Shown here: piece after piece, positions 7,603 to 15,370 of the stretch | How positions within the stretch are numbered: position 1 is the first letter of the stretch | Layout of the letters: each line of letters opens with the position of its first letter | From: Treponema sp. UBA3662 | Lineage (GTDB): Bacteria; Spirochaetota; Spirochaetia; Treponematales; Treponemataceae | Direction of reading: 5' to 3' | NCBI GenBank assembly: GCA_002373205.1 | Contig: DFJV01000055.1 | Coordinates: forward strand, 1-33,458 | DNA length: 33,458 nt | Notes under the pieces: generated by a model | What the model saw: the letters and a program-made list of their open reading frames with translations, nothing else | Database searches by the model: none | What the model was told of the DNA's origin: nothing | Position numbers and translations under genes: made by a program

Positions 7603-8775
7603 ATGGTAAACGAGGATAATAAGATTAAAATGGTAAAAAACATTATAAAGCACCTAATTCATTTTTTTCTCCATATATTTTGGATTTTCCCTGTTAATAA
7701 GAGGAAAATCTATTTTAAGTCCTATTCTGGTAAGCGCTACGCTTGTAACCCTAAATATCTTTATTTATGGATAAAAGAAAATAGCCGCGTAAAATATTCG
7801 TTTATATGGGAACTAAAAGAGAAGACTGACTTGGGAAGCGATACAAGAATTGTAAAAACTCTATATTCATTCCGGGGACTGTATCATACGCTGACCAGCA
7901 AATACATAGTTACAAACAGAGCCTTTTCCTGGTTTATTCCGCTAAAGAAAAAACAGATTGTGTTGGAGACTTGGCATGGCGGCGGAGCGTATAAGCGGGT
8001 AGGCATTTATGAAAACTTTGACAAATGGAAGCTCATTGATCAAAAACTGAATCCAAGTCAGACGGACTTTTATCTTTCTTCTTCCGCAAAGTTTACGGAG
8101 GTTCAGGCTCCTTCAAAGTTTATGCCATTCAACAAGTTTATTAATACAGGCTTGCCGCGCAATGCTATTTTTTTTGACAAGAGTATTATGGAAAAGAATT
8201 GCCGTAAAATTCATGCTTTTTATGCTATTCCATATACAAGCAAGATTGTTTTGTTTGCTCCAACTTACCGGGGGAAAACAGGATTCAAGGAAAAACAGTC
8301 TCGTTCTTTTGAGCTGGACTTTGATATGTTAAAGAATGAATGCGTCAAAAAGTTTGGTGCGGATTTTGTGCTTTTGTACAGAAGTCATTATTACGACCTG
8401 TATCTGGAAACTTTTCTTCCGCCATTTGTAATAGATGCAACCAAGTATGACGACATGCAGGAACTTCTTTGCGCGGCGGATGTGCTTGTAACGGATTATT
8501 CTTCCAGTATGTGGGATTTTGCCCTGACTAAAAAGCCGTGCTTTCTTTATGCGCCTGATTTGCAACTCTATGCCAATGATCGCGGTTTTTATACAGATCC
8601 TAAAACCTGGCCTTTCCCGCTTGCGGAGACGGAAGAGCAATTGGCTTTGAATATAAAGAATTTTGATGAAGCTAAGTACAAAGTTGCTGTTCAAAAACAT
8701 CTGGACGATTTTGGCTCTTATGAAAATAAGGATGCCTGCGAGAAAATTTGTAAGGCGATAGGGCTAGAAGTTTAA
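7603..8775 (+). CDS. TagB/TagF-like CDP-glycerol glycerophosphotransferase family protein
   Basis: A transferase that adds polyol-phosphate units from a CDP-activated donor to a lipid-linked or glycan acceptor, acting at the cytoplasmic face of the membrane. Family hallmarks: ETWHGGGAYKRVG, the GT-B-like FAPTYRG, VLLYRSHYY, and VTDYSSSMWDFALTKKPCFLY, the donor-phosphate-binding segment. Length is about 390 residues. Several starts are possible: TTG 7567, ATG 7588, ATG 7603 (chosen; AAGG 5 nt upstream) and ATG 7630. The earlier ones overlap the previous gene. It is last in the plus-strand polymer operon and could use the product of the first gene as donor. Its stop overlaps the stop of the convergent flippase gene. 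Confidence 0.85.
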   Translation: MVNEDNKIKMVKNIIKHLIHFFLHIFWIFPVNKRKIYFKSYSGKRYACNPKYLYLWIKENSRVKYSFIWELKEKTDLGSDTRIVKTLYSFRGLYHTLTSKYIVTNRAFSWFIPLKKKQIVLETWHGGGAYKRVGIYENFDKWKLIDQKLNPSQTDFYLSSSAKFTEVQAPSKFMPFNKFINTGLPRNAIFFDKSIMEKNCRKIHAFYAIPYTSKIVLFAPTYRGKTGFKEKQSRSFELDFDMLKNECVKKFGADFVLLYRSHYYDLYLETFLPPFVIDATKYDDMQELLCAADVLVTDYSSSMWDFALTKKPCFLYAPDLQLYANDRGFYTDPKTWPFPLAETEEQLALNIKNFDEAKYKVAVQKHLDDFGSYENKDACEKICKAIGLEV

Positions 8776-10289
8776 AAGTTGCGCGACAAATAGCGGTATG
8801 CCTGTTTAAAAGATGCTGTTTTAAAATAGCATAGCAGGTAAAGTGAGTTTGGTATGATAAGGCATACCAGGGCTTTTGTCGCAAGGCCCAGGATTCCGGT
8901 AAGGGGAATGGCTGAGCATACAAAATAAGATATTATGCAAGCGACTAATGTTATGCTTGCGTAGAGCAAATGCAACAGATAGTATTCGGATATTTTTATT
9001 TTTGTAAAATAGTGCTTGTAGACTATGGTACTGCCCCAAAGAAAGTTTATAAAGAAGAGAGAAATGAGTGTTGCCGAGATTATGCCGTAAACTCCCCAAA
9101 GCTTTCCGAATATAAAATTTAGTACAAGGTTTGCTAATGCTTCCAGTATGTTTCGCCAGCGGTTTTCCCACCACAGGCCACATGCATCAGAATAGATTGC
9201 ACGGATGTCTCCCATTTTTAGTACGTAGAAATACACGCAGAAAAGTATTACGACAGGGAAAGGGAACATCATGTCCTTGCCGAATGCAATTTGTGTAAAT
9301 GGCTGGTATAGACACAAAAGGCAGACTGTGCAGCAACCCGCAAGCCACATGTATATGAAGTTGAATTTTTTCATGTCCGAATAGTTTTTTTCCTGGCTGT
9401 CTGTGATAATACTGTTTCCGACGCCACTGAGTATTGATGGCGAAACAATGGCGAATACCGCAAGGACTGCATGCATGATGTAATAATAGTTGTTGTATAT
9501 TGCAGTGAGCGTTAGGCCAAGAAATGCGGAAATGAATATGCTGTCAAACGTGTTTCTTGTTACGTGGCAGACTTTTGTGATGAAAAGCCCCGTTACCTTT
9601 ACCTTGATTTCTCTTTTTGTTTTGCTATCTATGCTTCCTTTGCAGATGATGTCGGGGAACATTTTTTTGCTGAAAATTTGTGTGCAGATGTTTTTTATTG
9701 CCGAACTTACTATGAGCATTGAGACGTAAAGATAATAGTTTTTTGTGTAGATGATTATAACAAGCTGTGCGGTGTATACAACAAAATGAACGGCTGTGTT
9801 TATTTTGCTTATTACGTCTGCCCTTTGGTATGCCCTTATGAGTGAATTTTTGTAGGCAAAAAGAAGATAGCTTAATACAGTTCCGCAAAGATAAAATAGG
9901 TAAAGAACATAAATGTTTATGTCTGAAGGGTAGCTTCCCTTTATGAGTTTTGGCAAGAAAGGAAAAAGAGCTGCACCGATGGCTGCAATAAAAAGGCCTA
10001 CGGCAAGATAGACCTTGCGGTAAAAATTGAGGATTGCGCACAGGGTTTCTTTGTCGTCGTCTGCGACAGGCTTGTACATGCTGTACACAACCGCGCTGCT
10101 AAAACCAAGTTCTGTTAGGTTAAGGACATGGAGTATTGACTTGAAAAGGCTACCCAAGCCTAAGTATTCTGCTCCCAGTGTGCGGATCATTACCATGCGG
10201 ATAACAAAGGGGAAGATGAGGGTTACTACCTTGTTGAGAAGACCAAATGCTATGTTGCGCTTTGCGTTTTTGGTTCGGTTGAATTTCAT
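8772..10289 (-). CDS. Wzx-like polysaccharide flippase
   Basis: A 505-residue integral membrane protein of the oligosaccharide-flippase (MOP superfamily) type, with about 12-14 hydrophobic segments. The N-terminus is typical of the family: RNIAFGLLNKVVTLIFPFVIR, then RTLGAEYLGLGSLF and LNLTELGFSSAV. Such proteins move lipid-linked glycan units across the inner membrane. Its start overlaps the stop of the Stealth gene by 4 nt, so it is the last gene of the minus-strand operon. It is the only exporter candidate between the two convergent glycan operons and probably serves both. No Wzy polymerase is visible. Confidence 0.9.
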   Translation of the reverse strand: MKFNRTKNAKRNIAFGLLNKVVTLIFPFVIRMVMIRTLGAEYLGLGSLFKSILHVLNLTELGFSSAVVYSMYKPVADDDKETLCAILNFYRKVYLAVGLFIAAIGAALFPFLPKLIKGSYPSDINIYVLYLFYLCGTVLSYLLFAYKNSLIRAYQRADVISKINTAVHFVVYTAQLVIIIYTKNYYLYVSMLIVSSAIKNICTQIFSKKMFPDIICKGSIDSKTKREIKVKVTGLFITKVCHVTRNTFDSIFISAFLGLTLTAIYNNYYYIMHAVLAVFAIVSPSILSGVGNSIITDSQEKNYSDMKKFNFIYMWLAGCCTVCLLCLYQPFTQIAFGKDMMFPFPVVILFCVYFYVLKMGDIRAIYSDACGLWWENRWRNILEALANLVLNFIFGKLWGVYGIISATLISLFFINFLWGSTIVYKHYFTKIKISEYYLLHLLYASITLVACIISYFVCSAIPLTGILGLATKALVCLIIPNSLYLLCYFKTASFKQAYRYLSRNF

Positions 10290-11293
10290 AGCTCAAAACT
10301 TGATTTGTCGGGAAAGAGTTTTTGGAAGCTGTTTATAAGCTGTGCTTGCAATGCTTCAAAGTCTTCTGCTTCATCTGGGTCCGAAATGCTCAATATTTTA
10401 TATTTTCGTTTTTCTATTAAATTAAATACTTTTTTATTAGTCATTTTGATGTGTCGGCCAAATTTATAGTTTTTTTGAATAAAATTGCCAGATGCAAACT
10501 GCCAGTAATTGAATATCCATTGATTTATATTGTTCTTATAATCTCTAAATTTACAATAGACGGTCTTTTCCAATACTTTCTTTTCTTTGCTCCATACTTC
10601 GTTAAAAGTGGATTTTAAATATGCGTTGGGCATGTGGTATGTAAAAAATCCAGGAAAATCTCTATATATGAATGAAAAAAGTGTTTTTAATATTTGTCTT
10701 CCTGTTTTTAGGGATAAGTATTTAAATAAATTCTTTTTAATACATTTTCTAAACTTAAAATATTTATTAATTATTTCTATATTGTAAGCTCGAGTTCTAT
10801 ATCCTGGAGCAGAAGGTCTGGGGATAATTGCGGTTAATGTCATTGTGTTGCAAGGAAGGTTTTTCTTAAAGAAATCTTTTTTGTTTAATTTTTTTGTTAT
10901 AAATAAATCATCATTAAACAAGACAAATTTTTCTTCCAGTCCTTCTATTTTATGAATCATCAGTTCTATGGCATTTGAGTTGAATGTTGGTAGAGCGTCT
11001 TTTGGCATGTAATCTTCATGTTTGACTATATGCAGTTTTGGATTGGATGTGTTTAGCCAGTCCGGTAAGTGTCCACATGTAATGAAGTGGATTTTGTTTA
11101 CCCATGGGGCGTATTTTTCCACTCCGCGGAACCAGTATTTTAATGTGCCATAGTTCCTGTAGCGGATGTCGCGGTTGTCTATATAATTCTCCTCTGGGTT
11201 TTTCCCGGCATTTTCGTATTTGGCTTTTTCTTTTTGCCACTCAATGTCATTTCCGTCTACCCAAGGAATTACAAAGTCTATTTTTTCGTTCAT
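10286..11293 (-). CDS. Stealth-type hexose-phosphate transferase
   Basis: A 335-residue member of the Stealth family, related to capsule enzymes that transfer a sugar-1-phosphate and so build phosphodiester-linked glycans. Conserved region 1 is IDFVIPWVDGNDIEWQKEK (residues 5-23). Region 2 includes DIRYRNYGTLKYWFRGVEKY, IHFITCGHLP, NSNAIELMIHKI and LFNDDLFI (acidic, catalytic or metal-binding by family analogy). The C-terminal part is Lys- and aromatic-rich. It overlaps the flippase and GT2 genes by 4 nt on each side, so the three are tightly coupled. The middle of the gene (about 10440-10940) is visibly more A/T-rich than the flippase gene, suggesting transfer. Confidence 0.9.
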   Translation of the reverse strand: MNEKIDFVIPWVDGNDIEWQKEKAKYENAGKNPEENYIDNRDIRYRNYGTLKYWFRGVEKYAPWVNKIHFITCGHLPDWLNTSNPKLHIVKHEDYMPKDALPTFNSNAIELMIHKIEGLEEKFVLFNDDLFITKKLNKKDFFKKNLPCNTMTLTAIIPRPSAPGYRTRAYNIEIINKYFKFRKCIKKNLFKYLSLKTGRQILKTLFSFIYRDFPGFFTYHMPNAYLKSTFNEVWSKEKKVLEKTVYCKFRDYKNNINQWIFNYWQFASGNFIQKNYKFGRHIKMTNKKVFNLIEKRKYKILSISDPDEAEDFEALQAQLINSFQKLFPDKSSFEL

Positions 11294-12270
11294 ACAATCC
11301 TTCCTTGCCTTTTTTTTCTGTATTTTAACGTAATGTAAATTCTTGCAACAAACTTGGATATTCTCGGATTAATTCTAAATAGTATCAATTTCATTTTATC
11401 ATTCAAGGGAAGTTTGCATTTTAGGGCTTTGAAAGAAAACAGTTCATTATATTTCTTTTTTATTTTTGCTTCTTTGTAGAAGTCAGATATTTTATCGTAA
11501 CTTCTATAATATAGCTTGTATATCATAATCAGCATTCCCGCTTCGTTTTCTGCAAAATTAGGATATGTTTTTTTTATGTAGTCATAACGCTCGAGTGATG
11601 CCTTGTATAAATCTATTTCTCTGTCCCTTTCTTTTTTTCCTACAATGCTGTCTGCGTGCTTGAGGTAATAATACTTATACTGGTTGCTGAATATTATTTC
11701 CCCGGCTTCTGCGTAAGTTTTGTATGTGACTGCAACGTCATTAATTATTCTGTCTTCAAAGCGGATGCTTGAGAATATGCTTTTGTGGTAGAGCTTGTTC
11801 CATGTGGTGCCGGCATATCCTATGGACAAAAGGATTTCCTTTATCATTTGTCTGGCATCTTTTATGGTTATTTCTTCCTTGCACTCTTTTTTTATGAAGT
11901 CGTAGCTACTTATGCGCTGGGCTTCGCATGTGGCGATTTTTTTGTTGTATTTTTTTATGAGTTTGTATAGGTATTCAACTGCATCTGGTTCGATGAAGTC
12001 GTCTGCGTCTACAAAGTAGAGGTATTCTCCGTTTGCATTTTCTATTCCGGTGTTTCGGGATAGACCCAGGCCCTGGTTTTGGGTTGTTATTATTCTTATT
12101 CTGTCGTCGCTGTATGAGTTGCAGATGGATAAGGTGCTGTCGGTTGAGCCGTCGTTAACGATAATTATTTCCAGGTTTTTGTAGGTCTGATTGACTATAC
12201 TGTCCAGACACTTTTTTATGAATTTTTCTCCGTTGTAGACATTTACTATTACGGATATTAGATCATTCAT
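11290..12270 (-). CDS. Family 2 glycosyltransferase
   Basis: A GT-A glycosyltransferase of about 326 residues: SVIVNVYNGEKFIKKCLDSI at the N-terminus, NDGSTDSTL for nucleotide binding, RNTGIENANG, and the metal site VDADD. It transfers a sugar from a nucleotide donor to a growing glycan at the inner membrane; donor and acceptor are unknown. I chose ATG 12270 rather than the longer TTG start at 12297, because AAGAAGG lies 11 nt upstream of it and the protein then begins just before the first beta strand. It is first in the operon with the Stealth enzyme and flippase; a consensus-like promoter lies at 12325-12353. Confidence 0.9.
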   Translation of the reverse strand: MNDLISVIVNVYNGEKFIKKCLDSIVNQTYKNLEIIIVNDGSTDSTLSICNSYSDDRIRIITTQNQGLGLSRNTGIENANGEYLYFVDADDFIEPDAVEYLYKLIKKYNKKIATCEAQRISSYDFIKKECKEEITIKDARQMIKEILLSIGYAGTTWNKLYHKSIFSSIRFEDRIINDVAVTYKTYAEAGEIIFSNQYKYYYLKHADSIVGKKERDREIDLYKASLERYDYIKKTYPNFAENEAGMLIMIYKLYYRSYDKISDFYKEAKIKKKYNELFSFKALKCKLPLNDKMKLILFRINPRISKFVARIYITLKYRKKRQGRIV

Positions 12271-12324
12271 GTTTCTGCATTCCTTCTTGTTTTTCAAGCT
12301 AGTTTGTCTGGACTGGATATTTTG

Positions 12325-12353
12325 ATTTTAGCATGGATTTTTTGAATTGTAAA
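12325..12353 (-). promoter_or_regulatory. Promoter of the GT2-Stealth-flippase operon
   Basis: On the minus strand, TTTACA (12348-12353), a 17-nt spacer, then TAAAAT (12325-12330), preceded by TGC (extended -10). The predicted transcript starts near 12318, giving a leader of about 48 nt to ATG 12270. Confidence 0.65.
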
Positions 12354-12461
12354 ATTTTTTTTCAGAAAGGTTTCAGATATTTTGAATGAAGGGGCTAAAA
12401 CTGCGTCAGGCCGAATTTATTTTAGCATTTGTTGAAGATGGATATTGGAACTTATGCAAAT

Positions 12462-12513
12462 CCCGAATCCACATTTGTAGCAAGTGCGTGAAAATGTGGC
12501 GTAGCAGTTCGGG
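12462..12513 (-). repeat. Family B nested hairpin, copy 3 (inverted)
   Basis: The outer stem pairs 12462-12467 with 12508-12513 and the inner stem pairs 12469-12476 with 12492-12499. Read on the minus strand the loop contains CACGCACTTGCTAC, as in copy 1 at 217-247, and the flanks CCGAACTGCTACG and GGATTCGG are also shared. It lies 17 nt downstream of the stop of the glycogen-binding-like gene. No T-run follows. Confidence 0.75.
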
Positions 12514-12529
12514 GGTGACAGTTCTTCTT

Positions 12530-13312
12530 TTAGTTTACCGTAATCTGTGAGGCCTGTTTGCCGTCTGGGGCGTAGCAGCGGATTGGGTTGGTGCGGTCTA
12601 CGATGGTGTTCATGCCGTTGTAGAAGGCGTACTGGTAGGTGCCAGGGGGGAGGGGGAGGTCGAACTCGTAGATGCCGGGGGTTGTTTCGCGCATTGTGTA
12701 GATCCAGCTGTCCCAGTTTGTGAAGGAGCCACCCAAGCGGATTTGCTGGCCCTTTGTTCCTTTGTAGACAAAGTGGACGCGGCCGTCTTTTTTTTGTTCG
12801 GTTACGAAGGGGATGCTGCGGTTTGCGTCTACCTGGGAGACGAGGACGCCGCACTTGTCGCTGTATGTTTTGTTGCTGTTGTAGGGGTCGGTTGTCCAGA
12901 GTCCGTCGATTATGAGGCGGTAGCGTACTACCTGGACGTCTTTTGGCAGCTTTATGATGAAGAACTGGAGTGATTCCTGAACTTTGTAGTCTGCGTCGTA
13001 GATGTTGCGTATCTTGAAGGAATGTATGGTTTTATATTCTTCGTGTTCAAAGGCGATTCCGATGTGGCGGGCATTGTTTTTTGCGGTAAAAACGAGGTTT
13101 TGTCCCTGGATGAAGGGAGCCTGAACTGTGTCCAGTTTTGCCACGATGTTGGCAAATTCGGCATCCTGGTCATCTTTTGGGGCAATATAAGGCCTTAAGG
13201 GTACAGAGGATTCTGCTGCGAAAAGCTGTGAAGCTGAGAGTAGGGTAATTGTAAATAAAAATAATATAGGCCTAAAAAAACTATTCTTATTCATACTTCG
13301 ATTATCGGTCAT
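12530..13312 (-). CDS. Exported protein with glycogen-binding-like (CBM48/AMPK-type) domains
   Basis: A 260-residue protein with an N-terminal hydrophobic signal (FFRPILFLFTITLLSASQLFA) and probable cleavage after AxA-like LFA-AES. The C-terminal 85 residues resemble a CBM48/AMPK glycogen-binding domain: IRLGGSFTNWDSW, GIYEFDLPLPPGTYQYAFYNG, DRTNP. The preceding region (YRLIIDGLWTTDPYN) looks like a second, divergent copy. It has no catalytic domain, so it probably binds an alpha-glucan or acts as an envelope module; this is inference. The start could be ATG 13312 or 13294. TAAAAT (13319-13324) sits exactly 6 nt before ATG 13312, favouring a leaderless 13312 start. Confidence 0.75.
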   Translation of the reverse strand: MTDNRSMNKNSFFRPILFLFTITLLSASQLFAAESSVPLRPYIAPKDDQDAEFANIVAKLDTVQAPFIQGQNLVFTAKNNARHIGIAFEHEEYKTIHSFKIRNIYDADYKVQESLQFFIIKLPKDVQVVRYRLIIDGLWTTDPYNSNKTYSDKCGVLVSQVDANRSIPFVTEQKKDGRVHFVYKGTKGQQIRLGGSFTNWDSWIYTMRETTPGIYEFDLPLPPGTYQYAFYNGMNTIVDRTNPIRCYAPDGKQASQITVN

Positions 13313-13366
13313 TTTTTAATTTTATGTTAGGGGGGAAGGGGATTTTTTGCATAAAAAATTTATTTT

Positions 13367-13449
13367 TTCAAGGGTGGGCCCTTGGAACCCAAATTTGGAG
13401 GGGGAAAACCAGCTCGGAGTCCGAAGCCCGCAGGTTTTCCCCCTCCAAA
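13367..13449. repeat. Family C long hairpin repeat, copy 1
   Basis: Begins TTCAAGGGTGGGCCCTTGGA, followed by an AAATTT palindrome. Arms 13394-13410 and 13433-13449 form a perfect 17-bp stem around a 22-nt loop that itself can fold (CGGA-G-TCCG). Positions 13367-13430 align without net length change to 33395-33458, with a handful of differences. Both copies lie just upstream of a minus-strand gene. Confidence 0.8.
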
Positions 13450-13472
13450 CCTCCCCCTTTCTTTGGGCACGG

Positions 13473-13492
13473 CTTAGGGGCTAGCCCCTAAG
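13473..13492. repeat. 20-bp perfect palindrome
   Basis: CTTAGGGG-CTAG-CCCCTAAG, fully self-complementary. No T-run on either side, so not a standard terminator. Possibly a protein-binding site or part of the neighbouring repeat cluster. Confidence 0.6.
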
Positions 13493-13528
13493 AACCCCAG
13501 TTGTTAACAGATGTTTTTTTTTGTGAAT

Positions 13529-13553
13529 GTTCCCTTCGACGAGCTCAGGGAAC
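13529..13553. repeat. GTTCCCT/AGGGAAC hairpin with TCGAC-GAGCTC loop
   Basis: A 7-bp perfect stem (13529-13535 with 13547-13553) around TCGACGAGCTC. The inverse motif CCCTGAGC-AAA-GTCGAAGGG at about 50-69 has a near-identical loop but different outer stem bases. Confidence 0.55.
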
Positions 13554-13620
13554 GGATTTGTTTCTTGCCAAGGAATATCGAGCCATGGAGGGCGGGTTAG
13601 CAGAGGGGGTGATTTCCGAG

Positions 13621-13707
13621 CGTCCTACGCGGGATTGGAGGGGCCGCCGCAGGCGGTTGCGCTAGCAATGGAGCGGGAAGGGACCCGCGGAACCCCGGAA
13701 AGCCCGT
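13621..13707 (+). repeat. Family A dispersed hairpin repeat, copy 2
   Basis: Shares CCTACGCGGGATTGGAGGGG, a CCGCC-GCA-GGCGG hairpin (13644-13656), CAATGGAGCGG (13666-13676), ACCCGC and a CCCCGGAAAGCCCG end with copies 1 and 3. It lacks the long inner hairpin of copy 1. Confidence 0.7.
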
Positions 13708-13875
13708 AAAAAATGGCCTGCTTGCCGATTTTAGCCAAGGAATGAATGGTGGAGCGGATAAAGGTTCCGTCCAAATTCAGAGGAAAATGGATTGGGAACT
13801 TGGATGGACAGGAAGTTTCCGGATTGAAGGTTTTAAACTTTGGGTTGAGTAGTAGAATTTATGAGTGCGGAATGT

Positions 13876-13881
13876 TATACT
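13876..13881 (+). promoter_or_regulatory. -10 box giving a leaderless ATPase-CNBD mRNA
   Basis: TATACT followed by 7 nt and then ATG 13889. No Shine-Dalgarno site precedes this ATG. No good -35 at 17 nt; TTGAGT at 13845-13850 is 25 nt away. Confidence 0.45.
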
Positions 13882-13888
13882 TTTATAT

Positions 13889-15367
13889 ATGAAGAAGATA
13901 GTTACTTTTTCTACGAACCAGAGGGTTATTGATACCGTGCAGAAGTCTTGCGAGCTGTATTCGGCTTTCTTTAACTCCGAGATTTTTGGTTCTACAGAGA
14001 GTGCCGTTAGCTACATTAATTACGAGATGCCCGAAATCAAGGTTCTGGATTATACTTCCAAGAACATTGACTGCGCCAAGATTCTGGAGACGATTAACTC
14101 GGACGCTTGGCTGCACTACGGCGGTATTATTGCGGTTGCGCGCGACGCGGAGCAGGTTCAGCAGCTGGAGGAGCTTAAGGACAACAACATGCTTACGGTT
14201 CAGAAGCTGGACGACTTTGAGAGGCATTTTAGCAGAATCCTCCGCATTTTGTACCAGAACCAGCAGTTTTTGTATACCCGCGGCATGCAGGACATTATTG
14301 GCGGCCAGGAATCCGGGCTTTTTCTTTGCAACAACGACCCCATGGATATCCGCTTTTACACGAACTTTCTTGTTAGCTATCTTTATAACACCAACCGCAT
14401 TTCTGATGACGACCGCTATGCACTCCACATAACTTTTATGGAAATGCTTACCAATGCCCTGGAGCACGGGAACCTTAACATTACCTACCAGGAAAAGACC
14501 GACTGGCTGATGAAGGGGCGGGACATGCTGGAGCTTATTTCCGAGAGGCGAGTTGACCCCCGCTATTGTGACCGCAAAATCCATATTTCCTACGCAATCG
14601 GAAAGACTGTTTCTGCTTTCCGCATAAAGGATGAGGGTGAAGGCTTTGACTGGCGTGCCATAATGAACAAAAAGAACAATTTTGACACCCATGGGCGCGG
14701 TATTTCGCTTAGCAAGCAGTGTGTTAAGAAGCTTACCTACAACGAGAGGGGCAATCAGGTTACCTTTACTATTGCCAACAAGGTGAATGCGGTTAACACT
14801 ATTCCGGGCATAATGAAGCCTTTTGACACGATTGAATACAAGAACAAGGAAGTTGTCTGCCGCGAGAACGAGATGTCCAACGACCTTTTCTTTATTGTTA
14901 GCGGGCGTTTTGCCGTTTACGTAAAGAAGAAGCTTGTTAACGTTCTTACTCCAAACGATATGTTCATTGGCGAGATGGCCTTTCTTTTGAACGACCGCCG
15001 TACTGCAACAGTTGTTTCTGTTGGAAGCTGCCGCGTAATCAAGGTGCCAAAGTCTGCCTTCCTTTCGCTTATCAGAAAGAATCCCCACTACGGCATTTTC
15101 CTTAGTAAGGTTCTTGCCCAGCGCCTTGTGAACCAGACCAGTGCTACGATTAAGGCAAAGAATTTGGGTAAGTCTGCCGTCCGCACTTCGGCTAAGTCTT
15201 CTGCTGCTTTAAGGACTGCTTCTAAGCTTGCTTCCAGAGGTGGGGCTAAAGCGGTTAGACAGGCAAAGTCACCGGTTAGACCCGCTGCTTCTAGACCAAC
15301 TGCTTCCAGGCCTGCTACTTCGAGACTTGCTGCTGCACGTCCGGTTCAGCGTAAGGTTTCCAGGTAA
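13889..15367 (+). CDS. Receiver-like / RsbW-type ATPase / cyclic-nucleotide-binding regulator
   Basis: A 492-residue cytoplasmic regulator. Residues about 1-120 look like a degenerate receiver fold (KVLDY near 51-55). Residues about 150-300 are a GHKL ATPase: N-box MEMLTNALEHGN at 184-195, G1 box DEGEGF at 248-253, G2 box GRGIS at 269-273. Residues about 312-417 are a cyclic-nucleotide-binding domain with the phosphate-binding cassette GEMAFLLNDRRTAT. The last 70 residues are basic and Ala/Ser/Pro/Arg-rich with ASRP repeats, probably disordered. I prefer ATG 13889 over an upstream GTG at 13865 because of the -10 just before it. It may work like an anti-sigma kinase gated by cNMP; this is inference. 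The gene for RqcH follows after 3 nt. Confidence 0.85.
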   Translation: MKKIVTFSTNQRVIDTVQKSCELYSAFFNSEIFGSTESAVSYINYEMPEIKVLDYTSKNIDCAKILETINSDAWLHYGGIIAVARDAEQVQQLEELKDNNMLTVQKLDDFERHFSRILRILYQNQQFLYTRGMQDIIGGQESGLFLCNNDPMDIRFYTNFLVSYLYNTNRISDDDRYALHITFMEMLTNALEHGNLNITYQEKTDWLMKGRDMLELISERRVDPRYCDRKIHISYAIGKTVSAFRIKDEGEGFDWRAIMNKKNNFDTHGRGISLSKQCVKKLTYNERGNQVTFTIANKVNAVNTIPGIMKPFDTIEYKNKEVVCRENEMSNDLFFIVSGRFAVYVKKKLVNVLTPNDMFIGEMAFLLNDRRTATVVSVGSCRVIKVPKSAFLSLIRKNPHYGIFLSKVLAQRLVNQTSATIKAKNLGKSAVRTSAKSSAALRTASKLASRGGAKAVRQAKSPVRPAASRPTASRPATSRLAAARPVQRKVSR

Positions 15368-15370
15368 GAT

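Larger units (their letters stand above)
13313..13888. other. Divergent intergenic region full of inverted repeats
   Basis: No credible gene. It holds the promoter region of the CBM48-like gene, a 17-bp-stem hairpin (13394-13449), a 20-bp perfect palindrome (13473-13492), a 7-bp stem hairpin (13529-13553), family A copy 2 (13621-13707) and the -10 of the ATPase-CNBD gene. The rest (13708-13860) shows no structure that I can name. Confidence 0.6.

Noticed and set aside
13473..13492. Intrinsic terminator at the 20-bp palindrome
   Set aside because: No T-run on either strand, and it lies between divergent genes where no terminator is needed.
13883..15088. Long open frame (about 400 codons) on the minus strand opposite the ATPase-CNBD gene
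   Set aside because: It is a mirror of a gene with clear domains and G/C-rich third positions; its protein has no motif and no start signal.
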